A stretch of 64,000 nt of DNA. Source: Halobacillus alkaliphilus. GTDB taxonomy: Bacteria; Bacillota; Bacilli; Bacillales; Halobacillaceae. Positions 26,982-35,816 of the stretch are shown piece after piece. The DNA lies in contig NZ_FOOG01000001.1 of NCBI RefSeq assembly GCF_900113125.1, positions 217,661-281,660 on the forward strand. Direction: 5' to 3'. The notes under the pieces are model-generated. The model was given only the letters and a program-made list of their open reading frames with translations. It did not search any database and was not told the origin of the DNA. Made by a program: the position numbers and the translations under genes. Numbering within the stretch: the first letter of the stretch is position 1; each line of letters opens with the position of its first letter.

Positions 26982-27227
26982 GTGAGCTTGTTTCGGAAAA
27001 TAACTCTCCTATTAGCGATAATTTCTATATTTTTATTTAGCTACCGATTAATGAATGAAAACTTTAATCCACTTCCGAACTTCATTTTTTATTTTTTACC
27101 TGTGGTTTTCTTACTGTTCGGATTTGAGAATGTTAAAGCTAAACATCGTAGTGAAGGTTTTATTTATCTGCTTACTTTTGTCATTGGCTTCTCCATAGTA
27201 ATAAGAGACTTATTTAATTTAATTTAA
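26982..27227 (+). CDS. Small membrane protein (possibly DUF3953)
   Basis: About 81 residues with two or three hydrophobic helices separated by a short basic loop (FENVKAKHRSEG). It resembles the small Bacillus DUF3953 proteins, but I cannot confirm that by eye. The start is taken as GTG 26982 after GAGG; a TTG six codons upstream is possible. Function unknown. Confidence 0.5.
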   Translation: MSLFRKITLLLAIISIFLFSYRLMNENFNPLPNFIFYFLPVVFLLFGFENVKAKHRSEGFIYLLTFVIGFSIVIRDLFNLI

Positions 27228-27366
27228 CGCTCAGCGGTATGTTTAAATAATCGTTTCTATAGCTGATCGTTAAAATGCTCTGTCCCTTCTGTTCTGTGCA
27301 CGGGAAGGAGCATAGATAAATAGTAAGTAGCAACTGTTTTTTTCAACATGTAAACCTTTCTTAGAA

Positions 27367-27410
27367 TAAAATAAAGCGCCAGGCCTTTAAAGGCCTGGCG
27401 CTTTATTTTA
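27367..27410. terminator. Perfect 22-bp palindrome, ectD terminator
   Basis: Forty-four bases form a perfect palindrome centred at 27388/27389, GC-rich inside and A/T at both ends. It overlaps the ectD stop and can end transcription from either side. Confidence 0.9.
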
Positions 27411-28301
27411 TTTGTTTACTTTAAGTTTAGGGTTGCGTTCGGCGATAAAATCAGGACGTGCCTTATTCCCAGAGAAGGGTTCAACCAGCTGATTTTCTAC
27501 ACTGTTATAAACCATGAACATGTTATTTCTAGGATAAGGTGTTATATTTCCGTTTGAACCATGCATAGTATTGGATTCAAAGAGAGTTATAGCTCCGGCT
27601 TTACCTGTCGGAACAGAAATTCCACCTTGATCGGCGAGCCATCTCATGCTTTCCTGATCAGGTACTCCTAACTTCTGTCTTTTTAGTGATTCCTTGTAAT
27701 TTTCTTCAGGAGTCTCACCGACACATTTCACATAGTAATTTTGAGAACCTGGTACAAGCATAAGCGGACCATTAAATGTGTAGTTATCTGATAATGCAAT
27801 AGATAAACTTACAGCTCTCATTCTTGGCATGCCGTCTTCTACATGCCACGTTTCAAAGTCAGAGTGCCAATCAAATTCTTTGCCGGTAAACCCAGGCTTA
27901 TAATTAATTCGTGACTGATGAATATAAACATCACTTCCGAGTAAATGGTTCACAATGTCTAATATTCTCTGATCATTAGCTACTTTTTTAAAATACTCAT
28001 CACTGTCGTGAACTTTAAAAATAGAGCGAATTTCATTTCCTTCCGGCTCGCGGATAATCATATCGGATTCACTGTCCTGATTTGAATTCTGAAGCTCAAA
28101 TATGGCTTTTTGCATTTCAGAAACTTCCTGTTCAGAAAAGAAATTCTCTATTTGAAGAAATCCGTTTTGTTCATAAGAATCAAGTTGTTCGGTCGATAAA
28201 GGGGACTCATGATCTTTTGAGCGGTCCGTATGAATAACAGGATCCTTTCTTTTTACAATTTCGGGTTCACTACTGTACCTGGATGGATAAAGATCTTCCA
28301 C
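27408..28301 (-). CDS. ectD: Ectoine 5-hydroxylase EctD
   Basis: A 2-oxoglutarate/Fe(II) dioxygenase that converts ectoine to 5-hydroxyectoine, a salt and heat protectant. About 297 residues, the usual size. The iron ligands are visible as HSD in [19 protein letters not shown] and the distal His in [30 protein letters not shown] is the usual N-terminal block. I start at GTG 28301 (VEDLYPSRY, the family N-terminus), 9 bases after AAAGGAG; upstream in-frame ATGs precede that ribosome site. No ectABC genes are in the window, so ectD stands alone here. A sigma-B-like promoter lies upstream. Confidence 0.93.
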   Translation of the reverse strand: MEDLYPSRYSSEPEIVKRKDPVIHTDRSKDHESPLSTEQLDSYEQNGFLQIENFFSEQEVSEMQKAIFELQNSNQDSESDMIIREPEGNEIRSIFKVHDSDEYFKKVANDQRILDIVNHLLGSDVYIHQSRINYKPGFTGKEFDWHSDFETWHVEDGMPRMRAVSLSIALSDNYTFNGPLMLVPGSQNYYVKCVGETPEENYKESLKRQKLGVPDQESMRWLADQGGISVPTGKAGAITLFESNTMHGSNGNITPYPRNNMFMVYNSVENQLVEPFSGNKARPDFIAERNPKLKVNK

Positions 28302-28407
28302 AATCAAACACTCCTTTAAAAAAATTTGATTCATGGTGTGCTTCATCGAGGTTATTCATTAGCAAAGAATAATATTTCAATAAATAAATCTCCTTGTGCT
28401 CCAACTG

Positions 28408-28432
28408 ATACCCTTTCATATTCAGAATAAAC
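28408..28432 (-). promoter_or_regulatory. Sigma-B-like promoter of ectD
   Basis: On the minus strand GTTTAT, a 13-base spacer and GGGTAT match the general-stress sigma-B pattern (GTTTAA, 12-15 bases, GGGWAW). The site is about 107 bases before the ectD start. The rest of the 313-base gap to 28614 shows nothing I recognise. Confidence 0.5.
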
Positions 28433-28614
28433 GTGAAATTCAAAAAAATTCAATTGAACTTATAATTATATTCTAATAGTAGTAGCTGAGTAATCAGAGT
28501 GAAACTAGAATTATCATCTACTAATAAAGATTGAATCGTTTTATTTTAAAAAAATAAGAGTCACTGATACGATTCTAGTGTTGGGATTACTGTTAATAAT
28601 TTAAAAGAAAGAAG

Positions 28615-29649
28615 ATGAAGTTTATGGCTGATATACAAAAGAAGATTCAATCTATTCCTTTTTCTGTGTTAGATTTATCTCCTATTACAGAAGGGGGATC
28701 TGCGGCTGTATCTTTTCAAAATACAATTGATCTGGCACAGCACGTGGAAGCATGGGGATATAATCGTTACTGGATGGCTGAACATCATAATATGCCTTTT
28801 ATTGCGAGCTCGGCAACCTCTGTTTTAATAGGCCACGTTGCAGGCAATACGAATACAATTAGAGTGGGTTCCGGTGGAATTATGCTTCCTAACCATGCTC
28901 CTCTAGTCGTAGCTGAACAATTTGGAACTCTTGAAACATTATATCCCGGAAGGATTGATTTAGGTCTGGGACGGGCACCGGGTACTGATGGAGTAACGGC
29001 TCAGGCGTTGAGAAGAGAACTTCAAAGTGACGGACAGGATTTTCCGAGGTTGTTGAATGAACTTCGTACGTATTTTAATCCTTCCTTAAGTTCCGGGAAA
29101 CAAAATGTTCGTGCCATTCCAGGCACGGGTCTGAATATACCTATATGGCTGCTTGGCTCTAGTGGATTTAGTGCTCAATTATCAGCACAGCTAGGTTTAC
29201 CATTTGCTTACGCTAGTCACTTTTCACCAAACAATACATTGGCTGCCCTTGAGCTGTACCGCAGCCAATTCCAACCTTCAGACTCTATGCAGAATCCACA
29301 TGCGATGCTGGGAGTTAACATAATAGCTGCAGATACAGATGAAGAAGCAGAGCGTTTAGCTACCTCTTTATATCAACAGTTTTTAAATCTGATTCGGAGT
29401 ACGGAATTACCACTTCAGCCACCAGTGGAAAGTATTAATGAAGTGGCATCTGAAAGAGAAATAATGGCTTTGCGACAGCAATTAGGTTCTTCAATCATTG
29501 GAAGTAAGGAATCCGTTCGAGAACAGCTTCAAAGTTTTATTGACAAAACTCAGGCTGATGAATTGATGGTCATTTCTCAAATCTATGACCACAAAGCACG
29601 AATTCGATCCTATGAAATTGTAGCTGAACTATTTAAAGAAGTATCCTAG
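28615..29649 (+). CDS. Luciferase-like (LLM class) flavin oxidoreductase
   Basis: 344 residues, a bacterial-luciferase TIM barrel using reduced FMN or F420. Its opening [20 protein letters not shown] and the later [40 protein letters not shown] and [14 protein letters not shown] are typical of the LLM group common in Bacillus (for example YvbT). Substrate unknown. Two ATGs lie close together (28615 and 28624); the ribosome site is weak, so the start is uncertain by three codons. It is a single gene ended by a strong hairpin. Confidence 0.87.
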   Translation: MKFMADIQKKIQSIPFSVLDLSPITEGGSAAVSFQNTIDLAQHVEAWGYNRYWMAEHHNMPFIASSATSVLIGHVAGNTNTIRVGSGGIMLPNHAPLVVAEQFGTLETLYPGRIDLGLGRAPGTDGVTAQALRRELQSDGQDFPRLLNELRTYFNPSLSSGKQNVRAIPGTGLNIPIWLLGSSGFSAQLSAQLGLPFAYASHFSPNNTLAALELYRSQFQPSDSMQNPHAMLGVNIIAADTDEEAERLATSLYQQFLNLIRSTELPLQPPVESINEVASEREIMALRQQLGSSIIGSKESVREQLQSFIDKTQADELMVISQIYDHKARIRSYEIVAELFKEVS

Positions 29650-29653
29650 TGCT

Positions 29654-29684
29654 AGAAGCACCTGCTCATTGAGCAGGTGCTTCT
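29654..29684 (+). terminator. Terminator of the LLM oxidoreductase gene
   Basis: A perfect 14-bp stem (29654-29667 with 29671-29684), 3-base loop and T-rich tail, 5 bases after the stop. Confidence 0.9.
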
Positions 29685-29818
29685 TTTAAATGATTGTGTT
29701 TTTAAAATTGGGTTCATAGATTTTAATAGGATGTGGTTAGAGTAGATGCTTATCGTTTATTTATTGAGAAAAAAAGGAAATATTAAAGCAAATAGTGCAA
29801 AACGATTAGGGGAGATAG

Positions 29819-30262
29819 ATGAAGAGGCTGTGGTATTGGTTGAAAAACAAGTGGAAAATCACTAATCGCGTTATGGTATTGCTGGCAGCCTTTATGCCAG
29901 TCAACGATGGTAATAATTGCTGAACGTTTTGGTCCGCTCTTTGAGGAATCTAGATGTGATCCTTTTATTATTCCAGCAGGTTCAGCCTTCATTATTATGG
30001 TTGGTCACTGATTAGCTTTTTAGGGTTGTCGTGGCAGTTACTTATTCTGTTTTCAGCTGTCATAAGTGCTTATTATTTCTTAATGGAAATGGATTCACCC
30101 TGCCCTGTTTCTTAACATTAACCTGGGATTTATTGCAATTATCATAGAAACAATGTAAAGTGGAGCCGCTACATTACCTTTAACAATTTGTGCTATCGCA
30201 GTTACCTTTGTAATGCTTTATAAAGAAATAGTAAACTACATTAGGGTTAGGAGTTTTAGTTA
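29819..30262 (+). pseudogene. Decayed membrane-protein gene, family not recognised
   Basis: A good ribosome site (AGGGGAGAT) leads into MKRLWYWLKNKWKITNRVMV, stopped after 34 codons. Hydrophobic stretches continue in shifting frames, including LISFLGLSWQLLILFSAVIS and NINLGFIAIIIETM, then (after a stop) LPLTICAIAVTFVMLYKEIV, ending with a stop near 30262. The pattern is a multi-helix membrane protein broken by several stops and frameshifts. The gap 29685-30486 holds nothing else that I can name. Confidence 0.5.
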
Positions 30263-30486
30263 GGCCAAAGAAACGGATAGACTAAGTCTGTGCGTTTCTT
30301 AGTCATCTTACTATATAAGTTAGCATCCAAGAAAAAACAAGTGAAATACTGGTTTAATAAGTAACAAAATCTATTTCCCCTAAAAAAATGGCTAAGCTAT
30401 TGGAGAGGGAATTCTTACCGCTTTTATGGTGTAAAGAAAAGTTTTGGAATATAATAAACAGATATCTAAAGCTAGGGGGTCATCTT

Positions 30487-31143
30487 ATGGATGTAAGAAT
30501 GGAAATTGTATACCACGTTCCAAAAGGTCCACAGGCAAACTTTACTTCGGATGGATTACATGCTTCACAAGCCATCCTGATTGCGGAGGATTTGCTAAAC
30601 ACAAAGCGAGCGCAGTCGATTAATTTTCTAGATAGCTACAACACCGAATGGACACTAAAAGAATTAAAGGAGTATATGAAAGGAATTCAGACGGAACCCC
30701 ATAATGTAAAAGTATATTTTGACGGGGGTTTTGATTTGGGAACCAAGAATTCAGGACTCGGATGCGCCATCTACTATGATCAGAATGGCAAATCTTTTCG
30801 CCTTAGAAAAAATGTTTTAGTACATGAGCTTGACACAAATAATGAAGCAGAGTATGCTGCGCTTCATAACGCATTGCTTGAACTGGATTTATTAGGGGTG
30901 CATCATTTGCCCGTGAAATTTATTGGTGATTCTCAAGTCGTTATCAATCAATTAACTGGAGAGTGGCCGTGTTTAGAAGAATCGCTGGCTAAATGGGCGG
31001 ATCGAATTGACGAAAAGCTTATTCAATTAGGAATTCAACCTCAGTATCATTTAATATCAAGGAAAGACAACCGAGAAGCGGATCGTTTAGCTTCTCAAGC
31101 TTTAAATAACATAGAGATTTTTAGTGCCAGTGAGGTCCATTAG
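30487..31143 (+). CDS. RNase H-like (reverse-transcriptase-like) protein, YpdQ/YpeP type
   Basis: About 218 residues. The C-terminal two thirds form an RNase HI fold with the acidic residues visible: Asp in KVYFDGGF, Glu in NNEAEYAAL, Asp in FIGDSQVVIN and Asp in RKDNREADRLAS. An N-terminal domain of about 75 residues (EIVYHVPKGPQANFTSDGL) is separate. It probably cleaves RNA in RNA-DNA hybrids, but related Bacillus proteins such as YpdQ have weak or no shown activity. The start is ATG 30487 after AGGGGG. A longer frame from 30388 lacks a ribosome site. Confidence 0.82.
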   Translation: MDVRMEIVYHVPKGPQANFTSDGLHASQAILIAEDLLNTKRAQSINFLDSYNTEWTLKELKEYMKGIQTEPHNVKVYFDGGFDLGTKNSGLGCAIYYDQNGKSFRLRKNVLVHELDTNNEAEYAALHNALLELDLLGVHHLPVKFIGDSQVVINQLTGEWPCLEESLAKWADRIDEKLIQLGIQPQYHLISRKDNREADRLASQALNNIEIFSASEVH

Positions 31144-31236
31144 TATGTTTATATTGTATAGAACCAGGTAATTAGAGAGATTCCATGTTAGAGAGGAGTC
31201 TCTCTTTCATCGGGATTTTTCAGGAAAGTAAATGGT

Positions 31237-31731
31237 TTAACGGTGGATAAGAACTGGCGTCCCTATAGGGATGATACTGGCCAATTCTTCTACATCCCGA
31301 TTGTACATACGAATACAGCCCTTCGAAACGGCTTTGCCGATCGAGCTGGGATTATTTGTACCATGAATGCCATAATGTTCTTTTGATAAACTCATCCAGA
31401 AAGTTCCGAATGGACCGCCTGGATTAGGTGCTTTGTTAATAATTATAAAGCTGCCTGTCGGTGTGCCTTGGAGCATTCGGCCAACAGCAATGGGATACTC
31501 CTTTTGCTTGACCCCATTTTTTATAAGAGTCAGTTTACGGTTGTTAAGTGAAATATCGATGCTGTAGGGGATGCTTGCTGTACTGGGAAAACCCGGGATG
31601 ATGATAGGCTGGCCGGGTACAATTATATTTGGATTGATGGTCGGGTTAGCTTTGATAATTTCCATTAAAGGTTTTCGGTAATCTCTGGATATCTGAGTTA
31701 GTGTTTCGCCTTTTTTTACATAATGAATCAA
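31237..31731 (-). CDS. ykuD: L,D-transpeptidase with LysM domain (YkuD type)
   Basis: 164 residues, the same as B. subtilis YkuD. The N-terminal LysM domain (residues about 2-47, [17 protein letters not shown]) binds peptidoglycan. The catalytic YkuD domain has [13 protein letters not shown] (His about 123) and SKGCIRM (Cys about 139). It forms 3-3 cross-links or attaches proteins to wall peptides; in Bacillus it is linked to the spore coat. It starts with TTG 31731 after GGGAGG. No signal peptide, as in YkuD. Confidence 0.9.
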   Translation of the reverse strand: MIHYVKKGETLTQISRDYRKPLMEIIKANPTINPNIIVPGQPIIIPGFPSTASIPYSIDISLNNRKLTLIKNGVKQKEYPIAVGRMLQGTPTGSFIIINKAPNPGGPFGTFWMSLSKEHYGIHGTNNPSSIGKAVSKGCIRMYNRDVEELASIIPIGTPVLIHR

Positions 31732-31829
31732 TAGAAAAGCCTCCCCGTGTGTTAGGTATCCATATAAGATATATGATGAAAGGGGTGGACATTATTCTCC
31801 AATCTAAAATAGGAAGAAGAGGAATCGAA

Positions 31830-32198
31830 ATGAAAGTTAGAATTATACTTGCTATCCTTATGATCAGTGTACTATCGGGATGCGTAAGAGAAGAAGTAAC
31901 CTTTGAAAACGTAGAAGAACTTCCTGGGCTATTGGCACAACAGAAGCTGATGGTAGGTGGAAAAGGGGTGTTTCAAGAAGGGGGTAAACATTACGCGTTT
32001 ATTGTGGTGCATAACGGAGAAACAGTAGAATTTGATCAAGTATATTACTTACCTGATAAAGACCAGGCCCTCAACTTTAAATACAAAATAAAAGGAGCAC
32101 CTGAAGACGATAAAAAAAATCAGATGAATGTGGAAGTAATTGAGTATCATCCTGACCAGGAAATTAAGTCATACTGGTTTAATGAAACTCGTATATAA
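31830..32198 (+). CDS. Small lipoprotein of unknown function
   Basis: 122 residues. The signal peptide MKVRIILAILMISVLSGC ends in a lipobox (LSGC), so the mature protein is lipid-anchored on the outer face of the membrane. The remainder is a compact soluble domain of about 100 residues (GGKGVFQEGGKHYAFIVVHN) not recognised. I choose ATG 31830 because AGAGGA precedes it and the signal peptide starts there. It is divergent from ykuD. Confidence 0.7.
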   Translation: MKVRIILAILMISVLSGCVREEVTFENVEELPGLLAQQKLMVGGKGVFQEGGKHYAFIVVHNGETVEFDQVYYLPDKDQALNFKYKIKGAPEDDKKNQMNVEVIEYHPDQEIKSYWFNETRI

Positions 32199-32211
32199 AA
32201 TTTACATTAAG

Positions 32212-32256
32212 ATGAACAAGTGCCTTAGTCTGACAAAGGGTTCTTGTTCATTTTTT
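32212..32256 (+). terminator. Terminator of the lipoprotein gene
   Basis: ATGAACAAG pairs with CTTGTTCAT across a long loop and is followed by T6. Confidence 0.7.
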
Positions 32257-32274
32257 ATAGCCCGATAAAATTAT

Positions 32275-32345
32275 TGTGGAGTTCTTGCAAGAGGCTTATT
32301 ACTCAATAGGGCCGGTTACTGTAAGACTCAGTTTAAAGGTATTGG
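32275..32345 (-). repeat. Degenerate dispersed repeat, copy 2 (inverted)
   Basis: Read on the minus strand this contains AAACTGAGTCTTACAG and, after about 7 bases, GGCCCTATTGAGTAATAAGC then CTCTT. It matches the copy at 52140-52190 in the same order. It faces the next copy at 32535. Confidence 0.6.
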
Positions 32346-32534
32346 TTTGTAGTTAAGGTCCTCCGGGGGGATAATTCGACCAGCTGCATCGCCCAGACAC
32401 TCGCGTCATAAACAGGAAATTCAGGCGGGACGGAAGAATGCATCCCTTTTGATTTTCCTGCTTATGCGTGTCGTGTTTATTGGAGCGATTCCGCATTTGA
32501 ACACTTTCCGCGCCCCTGCGTCGTGTAGGGCCAT

Positions 32535-32645
32535 AGGAAAACGAGTTATTTCTTCACCAACCCTCATCCCTATTTTAGTAACGGACCCAACTATTTCCAA
32601 ACGGAGTCTTCAAGTAATGGGAACTATAAATCAAAACGGAAGTTT
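32535..32645 (+). repeat. Degenerate dispersed repeat, copy 3
   Basis: ACGAGTTATTTCTTCACCAA, and later TTTCCAAACGGAGTCTTCAA, match the copy at 47690-47775 (ACGAGTTATTTCACCACAAA … TTTCGAAACTGAGTCTTCCA) with the same spacing. With copy 2 it fills most of the gene-free stretch 32257-32690. Confidence 0.6.
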
Positions 32646-32690
32646 AACAAAGCATTTTTTATAATAATTGATAAGTCTTAGGGGCACACT

Positions 32691-32968
32691 GTGAAAAAAG
32701 AAGTGATGATTTACAATTACCAATATATTGCTTGGCTTCATTCTTCCTTTTAGTATCAATATTATCGTTTTTTAGGAAAACTGGGAATAACTATACTTTA
32801 GGTGTTTCAATTTTTACCGTAGTAAATGATTGGAGATTCAATATATTTTGGAAAGTAAATCCTGACCATGGAGTAGGGATGCATTTGCATAAAACGGCAG
32901 ATAATCACATAAATTATTTCAATAAGATAGGATTAACAATATGGATTGGAAGGGAGACCTTCTTATGA
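32691..32968 (+). pseudogene. Frameshifted small membrane-protein gene, coupled to the flavoprotein
   Basis: GTG 32691 has AGGGG 6 bases upstream but its frame closes after 20 codons. One extra A in the run of six A at 32694-32699 would give a continuous frame of about 92 codons, MKKRSDDLQLPIYCLASFFL and on through a membrane helix, whose TGA overlaps the ATG of the next gene (ATGA at 32965). This may be a real mutation, slippage, or a base-call error. Confidence 0.4.
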
Positions 32969-33858
32969 AATACGATTGCATCATTATCGGTGGGGGGATT
33001 GCAGGCCTTCAAGCCTCCATCCAGTTAGGACGTTATAAAAGGTCTGTATTACTGATAGATGCTGAGGATGGAAGGTCTTCTTTGTGTAGAAAGTACAGTA
33101 ATATTCTGGGGTTTCCTAATGGAGTAAGTGGACAAGAACTTCGTAAAGCTGGTCGACGGCACGCTGAAAACCTTGGGGTATCGATACGTAAAGACAGGGT
33201 AAAGGCTGTGCACAAGAATGGTAGAGAATTTACGGTATACACGGTAGGAGGAGGAATGTTCAGCGGAAGGAACCTTCTTCTCGCTACCGGTTTAAAAGAC
33301 CATATCCCTTCCATTCCAGGAATTAAACCCTGTCTTGGACTTTCGGTTTACGTCTGTCCGGATTGTGATGGTTATGAAATTATGAACCAAAGGACGGCAG
33401 TAATTGGCTCAGGAAACGTAGGGGCTTCTATGGCTATAAGTCTTTTGTATTGGAGTCGGGATATAATATTTATTAACCATGAGCTTGAGGACATTTCACC
33501 GGAATGGACTCAGCGTTTAGAAGCGGAGAATATTGAAGTTAAAATGGCTAAAGTAAAGGAATTACATGAGAAAGAGGGGAATTTGAACCGTATAGAAATG
33601 AAAGATGGTAAGAGTCTCCAAGTGAAGAAAGCGTTCTTGGCTTTTGGAGGCAATCAAGTACGTACAGAACTGGCCGTGAAGCTTGGAGCTGAAGTCAATG
33701 AAAAGCAACATCTTATTATTGATCCCAGGACAAAAATGACAAGTGTGCCCAATTTGTGGGCGTCAGGCGATGTGGCTGCTCATTCAGAATTAGTTACGGC
33801 TGCTATGGGAGAAGGTTCCCTCGCTGCTATATGGATCCATAAGGAGTTACTGAAGTAA
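32965..33858 (+). CDS. FAD/NAD(P) disulphide oxidoreductase, thioredoxin-reductase-like
   Basis: 297 residues. FAD site IIGGGIAGLQASIQLGRY at the N-terminus; the redox pair in VCPDCDGYEI (about residue 130); NAD(P) site VIGSGNVGASMAISL; and WASGDVAAHSELVTAAMGEG for FAD at the C-terminus. The active-site motif CPDCDGYE differs from the CA(T/V)C(D)G of true TrxB and recalls dithiol oxidases of the TrxR-like family, so the partner may not be thioredoxin. The start is ATG 32965 after AAGGGAGA. Confidence 0.85.
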   Translation: MKYDCIIIGGGIAGLQASIQLGRYKRSVLLIDAEDGRSSLCRKYSNILGFPNGVSGQELRKAGRRHAENLGVSIRKDRVKAVHKNGREFTVYTVGGGMFSGRNLLLATGLKDHIPSIPGIKPCLGLSVYVCPDCDGYEIMNQRTAVIGSGNVGASMAISLLYWSRDIIFINHELEDISPEWTQRLEAENIEVKMAKVKELHEKEGNLNRIEMKDGKSLQVKKAFLAFGGNQVRTELAVKLGAEVNEKQHLIIDPRTKMTSVPNLWASGDVAAHSELVTAAMGEGSLAAIWIHKELLK

Positions 33859-33949
33859 AAATATGAGATGGACGTAGAATGTACTCTTTTTTCATTGCTA
33901 AAAATGTCTAATAAGTCTTAATCCGTCATAATCTGTCTGACGTCACCGT

Positions 33950-34101
33950 GAAGATACGCAATAAGGAAACGAGTAGCTGAGCATCTTCTTTCCCAAATTA
34001 TTTATAATGATGTCATCAATGACTTTCCTTCTATATTTCACAACCAATACCAAATGGTAATACATCAAGAACACTGAATGATTATTGCTATCTAAATCCA
34101 T
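33950..34101 (-). pseudogene. IS200/IS605 transposase (TnpA) remnant
   Basis: From ATG 34101 on the minus strand: DLDSNNHSVFLMYYHLVLVV then KYRRKVIDD. This is the N-terminus of the Y1 transposase TnpA (family start: NHSVFLLYYHLILVVKYRRKVIDD). The match is lost after about 40 codons and the His-hydrophobic-His motif and catalytic Tyr are absent. Only the beginning of the element survives. Confidence 0.85.
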
Positions 34102-34109
34102 TTTTATAT

Positions 34110-34200
34110 CAGCCCTTATTCGTTATAAGACTGATTATACCACGGGCTACTCTTCACACGCTTGAAGAGGGAGACTTTTTTCGGAAGTTCGTTAAAAAGT
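34110..34200 (-). mobile_element. Left-end remnant of the IS200/IS605 element
   Basis: Upstream of the tnpA start lies a short imperfect-palindrome region with CTCTTCA/TGAAGAG (34150-34168, 6-base loop), the type of subterminal hairpin that TnpA recognises at IS200/IS605 ends. No right end is visible. Confidence 0.55.
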
Positions 34201-34236
34201 AAACTCGTATCGAAGTTAACATCTTAAGAAGCAAAT

Positions 34237-34293
34237 AATAAAGAAACAAAGGCCTGCAAAACTAAATGTTTTGCAGGCCTTTGTTTCTTTATT
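34237..34293 (-). terminator. Terminator of the EF-G-binding protein gene
   Basis: A perfect 26-bp stem (34237-34262 with 34268-34293) with a 5-base loop and A/T-rich ends. It overlaps the gene's stop codon. Confidence 0.92.
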
Positions 34294-34927
34294 CTGTCAT
34301 TAATTCAATAAAATTTTTAAGTGGTTGCAGGGATTTCAAATTCTCGTTACAACGATGGCTATCCTTACATATATAATTACCACGGCTGATTGGGTTTTCA
34401 GATGTCTTCTGCTTAATGGATGTGGTAAACATTCCAACTTCTTCGTGCTCCTTACAAATTGCGCAGATGCCACTCTGCTTAGAAGGCTTGAAGTTCCCTT
34501 GAATCCCCAGTAAATCACCATTCTTATAGGTCGCAATATATTTCTGGTTAGACCCTGAGTCATTCCAGCCCAAGTAGGATAAAGTACTCCATTCAATATT
34601 CTCTAACGAAGGAACTTTAAGTTTTTTTACTTTAGGAAATAACTGTTTAAGGGTTTGCTCATTAAGCGGGGGAAACGTAAAGGTGTACTGTTTTAAGCGA
34701 GAGAGGAAAAAAATCGCGTCTGTTTCGTCTTTTACATCCTGAACTTGTTCAATAATTTCTTTTTGATCATTTGACAAATTTGAAAATAAATCAACGATTT
34801 TTTCTCTCGTGATAGATTTTAAGGCTTGAGTTACAGCCTGATCGTTCGTGGATGTATGCGTACTTAGCAGAGTTGTTATCAGGTCCTTGATGAAATTATA
34901 CTGATCCGCTCTGATGAATGATTCCAT
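34289..34927 (-). CDS. FusB/FusC-family EF-G-binding protein
   Basis: A 212-residue protein of the FusB family. Members bind elongation factor G and speed its release from stalled ribosomes, giving fusidic acid resistance. The N-terminal half is helical; the C-terminal zinc-binding domain has CAICKEHEEVGMF and YICKDSHRCNENL, with four cysteines positioned to hold one zinc. The length matches FusB (213). Whether this chromosomal copy gives resistance is unknown. The upstream gap 34928-35267 has only the ribosome site (GGAGG) and nothing else recognised. Confidence 0.87.
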   Translation of the reverse strand: MESFIRADQYNFIKDLITTLLSTHTSTNDQAVTQALKSITREKIVDLFSNLSNDQKEIIEQVQDVKDETDAIFFLSRLKQYTFTFPPLNEQTLKQLFPKVKKLKVPSLENIEWSTLSYLGWNDSGSNQKYIATYKNGDLLGIQGNFKPSKQSGICAICKEHEEVGMFTTSIKQKTSENPISRGNYICKDSHRCNENLKSLQPLKNFIELMTE

Positions 34928-35267
34928 ATTTATACCTCCATGATGGTTGATATAAGAAACCTTATATTAATTTTTGAGGGCGTATTGTGATATCCTTAGC
35001 TTTTATTTTACAAAAAATTTGAAAAGCTATACAAGTTTAAAGACTTTTGAAGTGAAACATTTAGTCCAGGAAACAGCTTTCAGATATAGAGAGGCATGAT
35101 TAGGGGAATTAGAATAAATCCTGAAAGCTGGTCTAATACAGATAGGTGGAGATTAGATCATCCATATAAAAATGAAATGAATTTATAGTCTAAAGAAGGA
35201 TAGAAGTTTGAGGTTATGTAAGAGGAAGGCGAAGGATTAAAAAAATTAGGACTGGAATCGAGGTAGC

Positions 35268-35600
35268 TTATTTTAATCTTTGATTGATGCGATCCAATCC
35301 TTCAATTTTTGCTTTCTCAGTACACAGTTCTTTTCTCAATAAAACATTCTCGGCTGTCATGCCTGCCAAAATCGAAATGCCAACCAGTGTGCGTAACACT
35401 TCGGGATCAGGAACTAAGTAGGTAACAGCAAATATAGAAGCAGCTGCTCCAATCAGGAAATCGGCTAGAAAGCCTAAATATAGTCCCTGCGGTCTTATTC
35501 TTTTTTTTGGAAAGATCAATACTTTGCCATTTCTCATCAAATGAGCGATTACACCAGTCAGACCTCCAATTAAACCGGCGATCATTAGTGTATTAGTCAC
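35268..35600 (-). CDS. DUF4257 membrane protein
   Basis: About 110 residues with three hydrophobic segments (GLIGGLTGVIAHLM; FLADFLIGAAASIFAVTYLV; LVGISILAGMTAENVLL) and a charged tail. The pattern GFLADFLIGAAAS fits DUF4257, a Bacillus family without known function. I place the start at GTG 35600 after AGGGGG; a longer frame to 35627 precedes the ribosome site. Confidence 0.72.
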   Translation of the reverse strand: MTNTLMIAGLIGGLTGVIAHLMRNGKVLIFPKKRIRPQGLYLGFLADFLIGAAASIFAVTYLVPDPEVLRTLVGISILAGMTAENVLLRKELCTEKAKIEGLDRINQRLK

Positions 35601-35816
35601 ATTCACTCCCCCTGAATTTAGAATCAAAAAAAAGCGGCTTTGCGAAGATACTTAGAAACATAAGCTAATATGCACTAATCATCGACCAAAGATTCCGCCT
35701 TATAAACAAGTCTTATTATCCTAAAATATCCATTAATATTATAATGAACACTATGGAAACAGTATACAACTAATTTGTCAGAAAATAAAGACTTTTTTGG
35801 ATATTTTTTACTTTAC

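Noticed and set aside
32449..32664. A 71-codon frame in the lipoprotein-flavoprotein gap
   Set aside because: It lies across a degenerate dispersed repeat copy and has no ribosome site.
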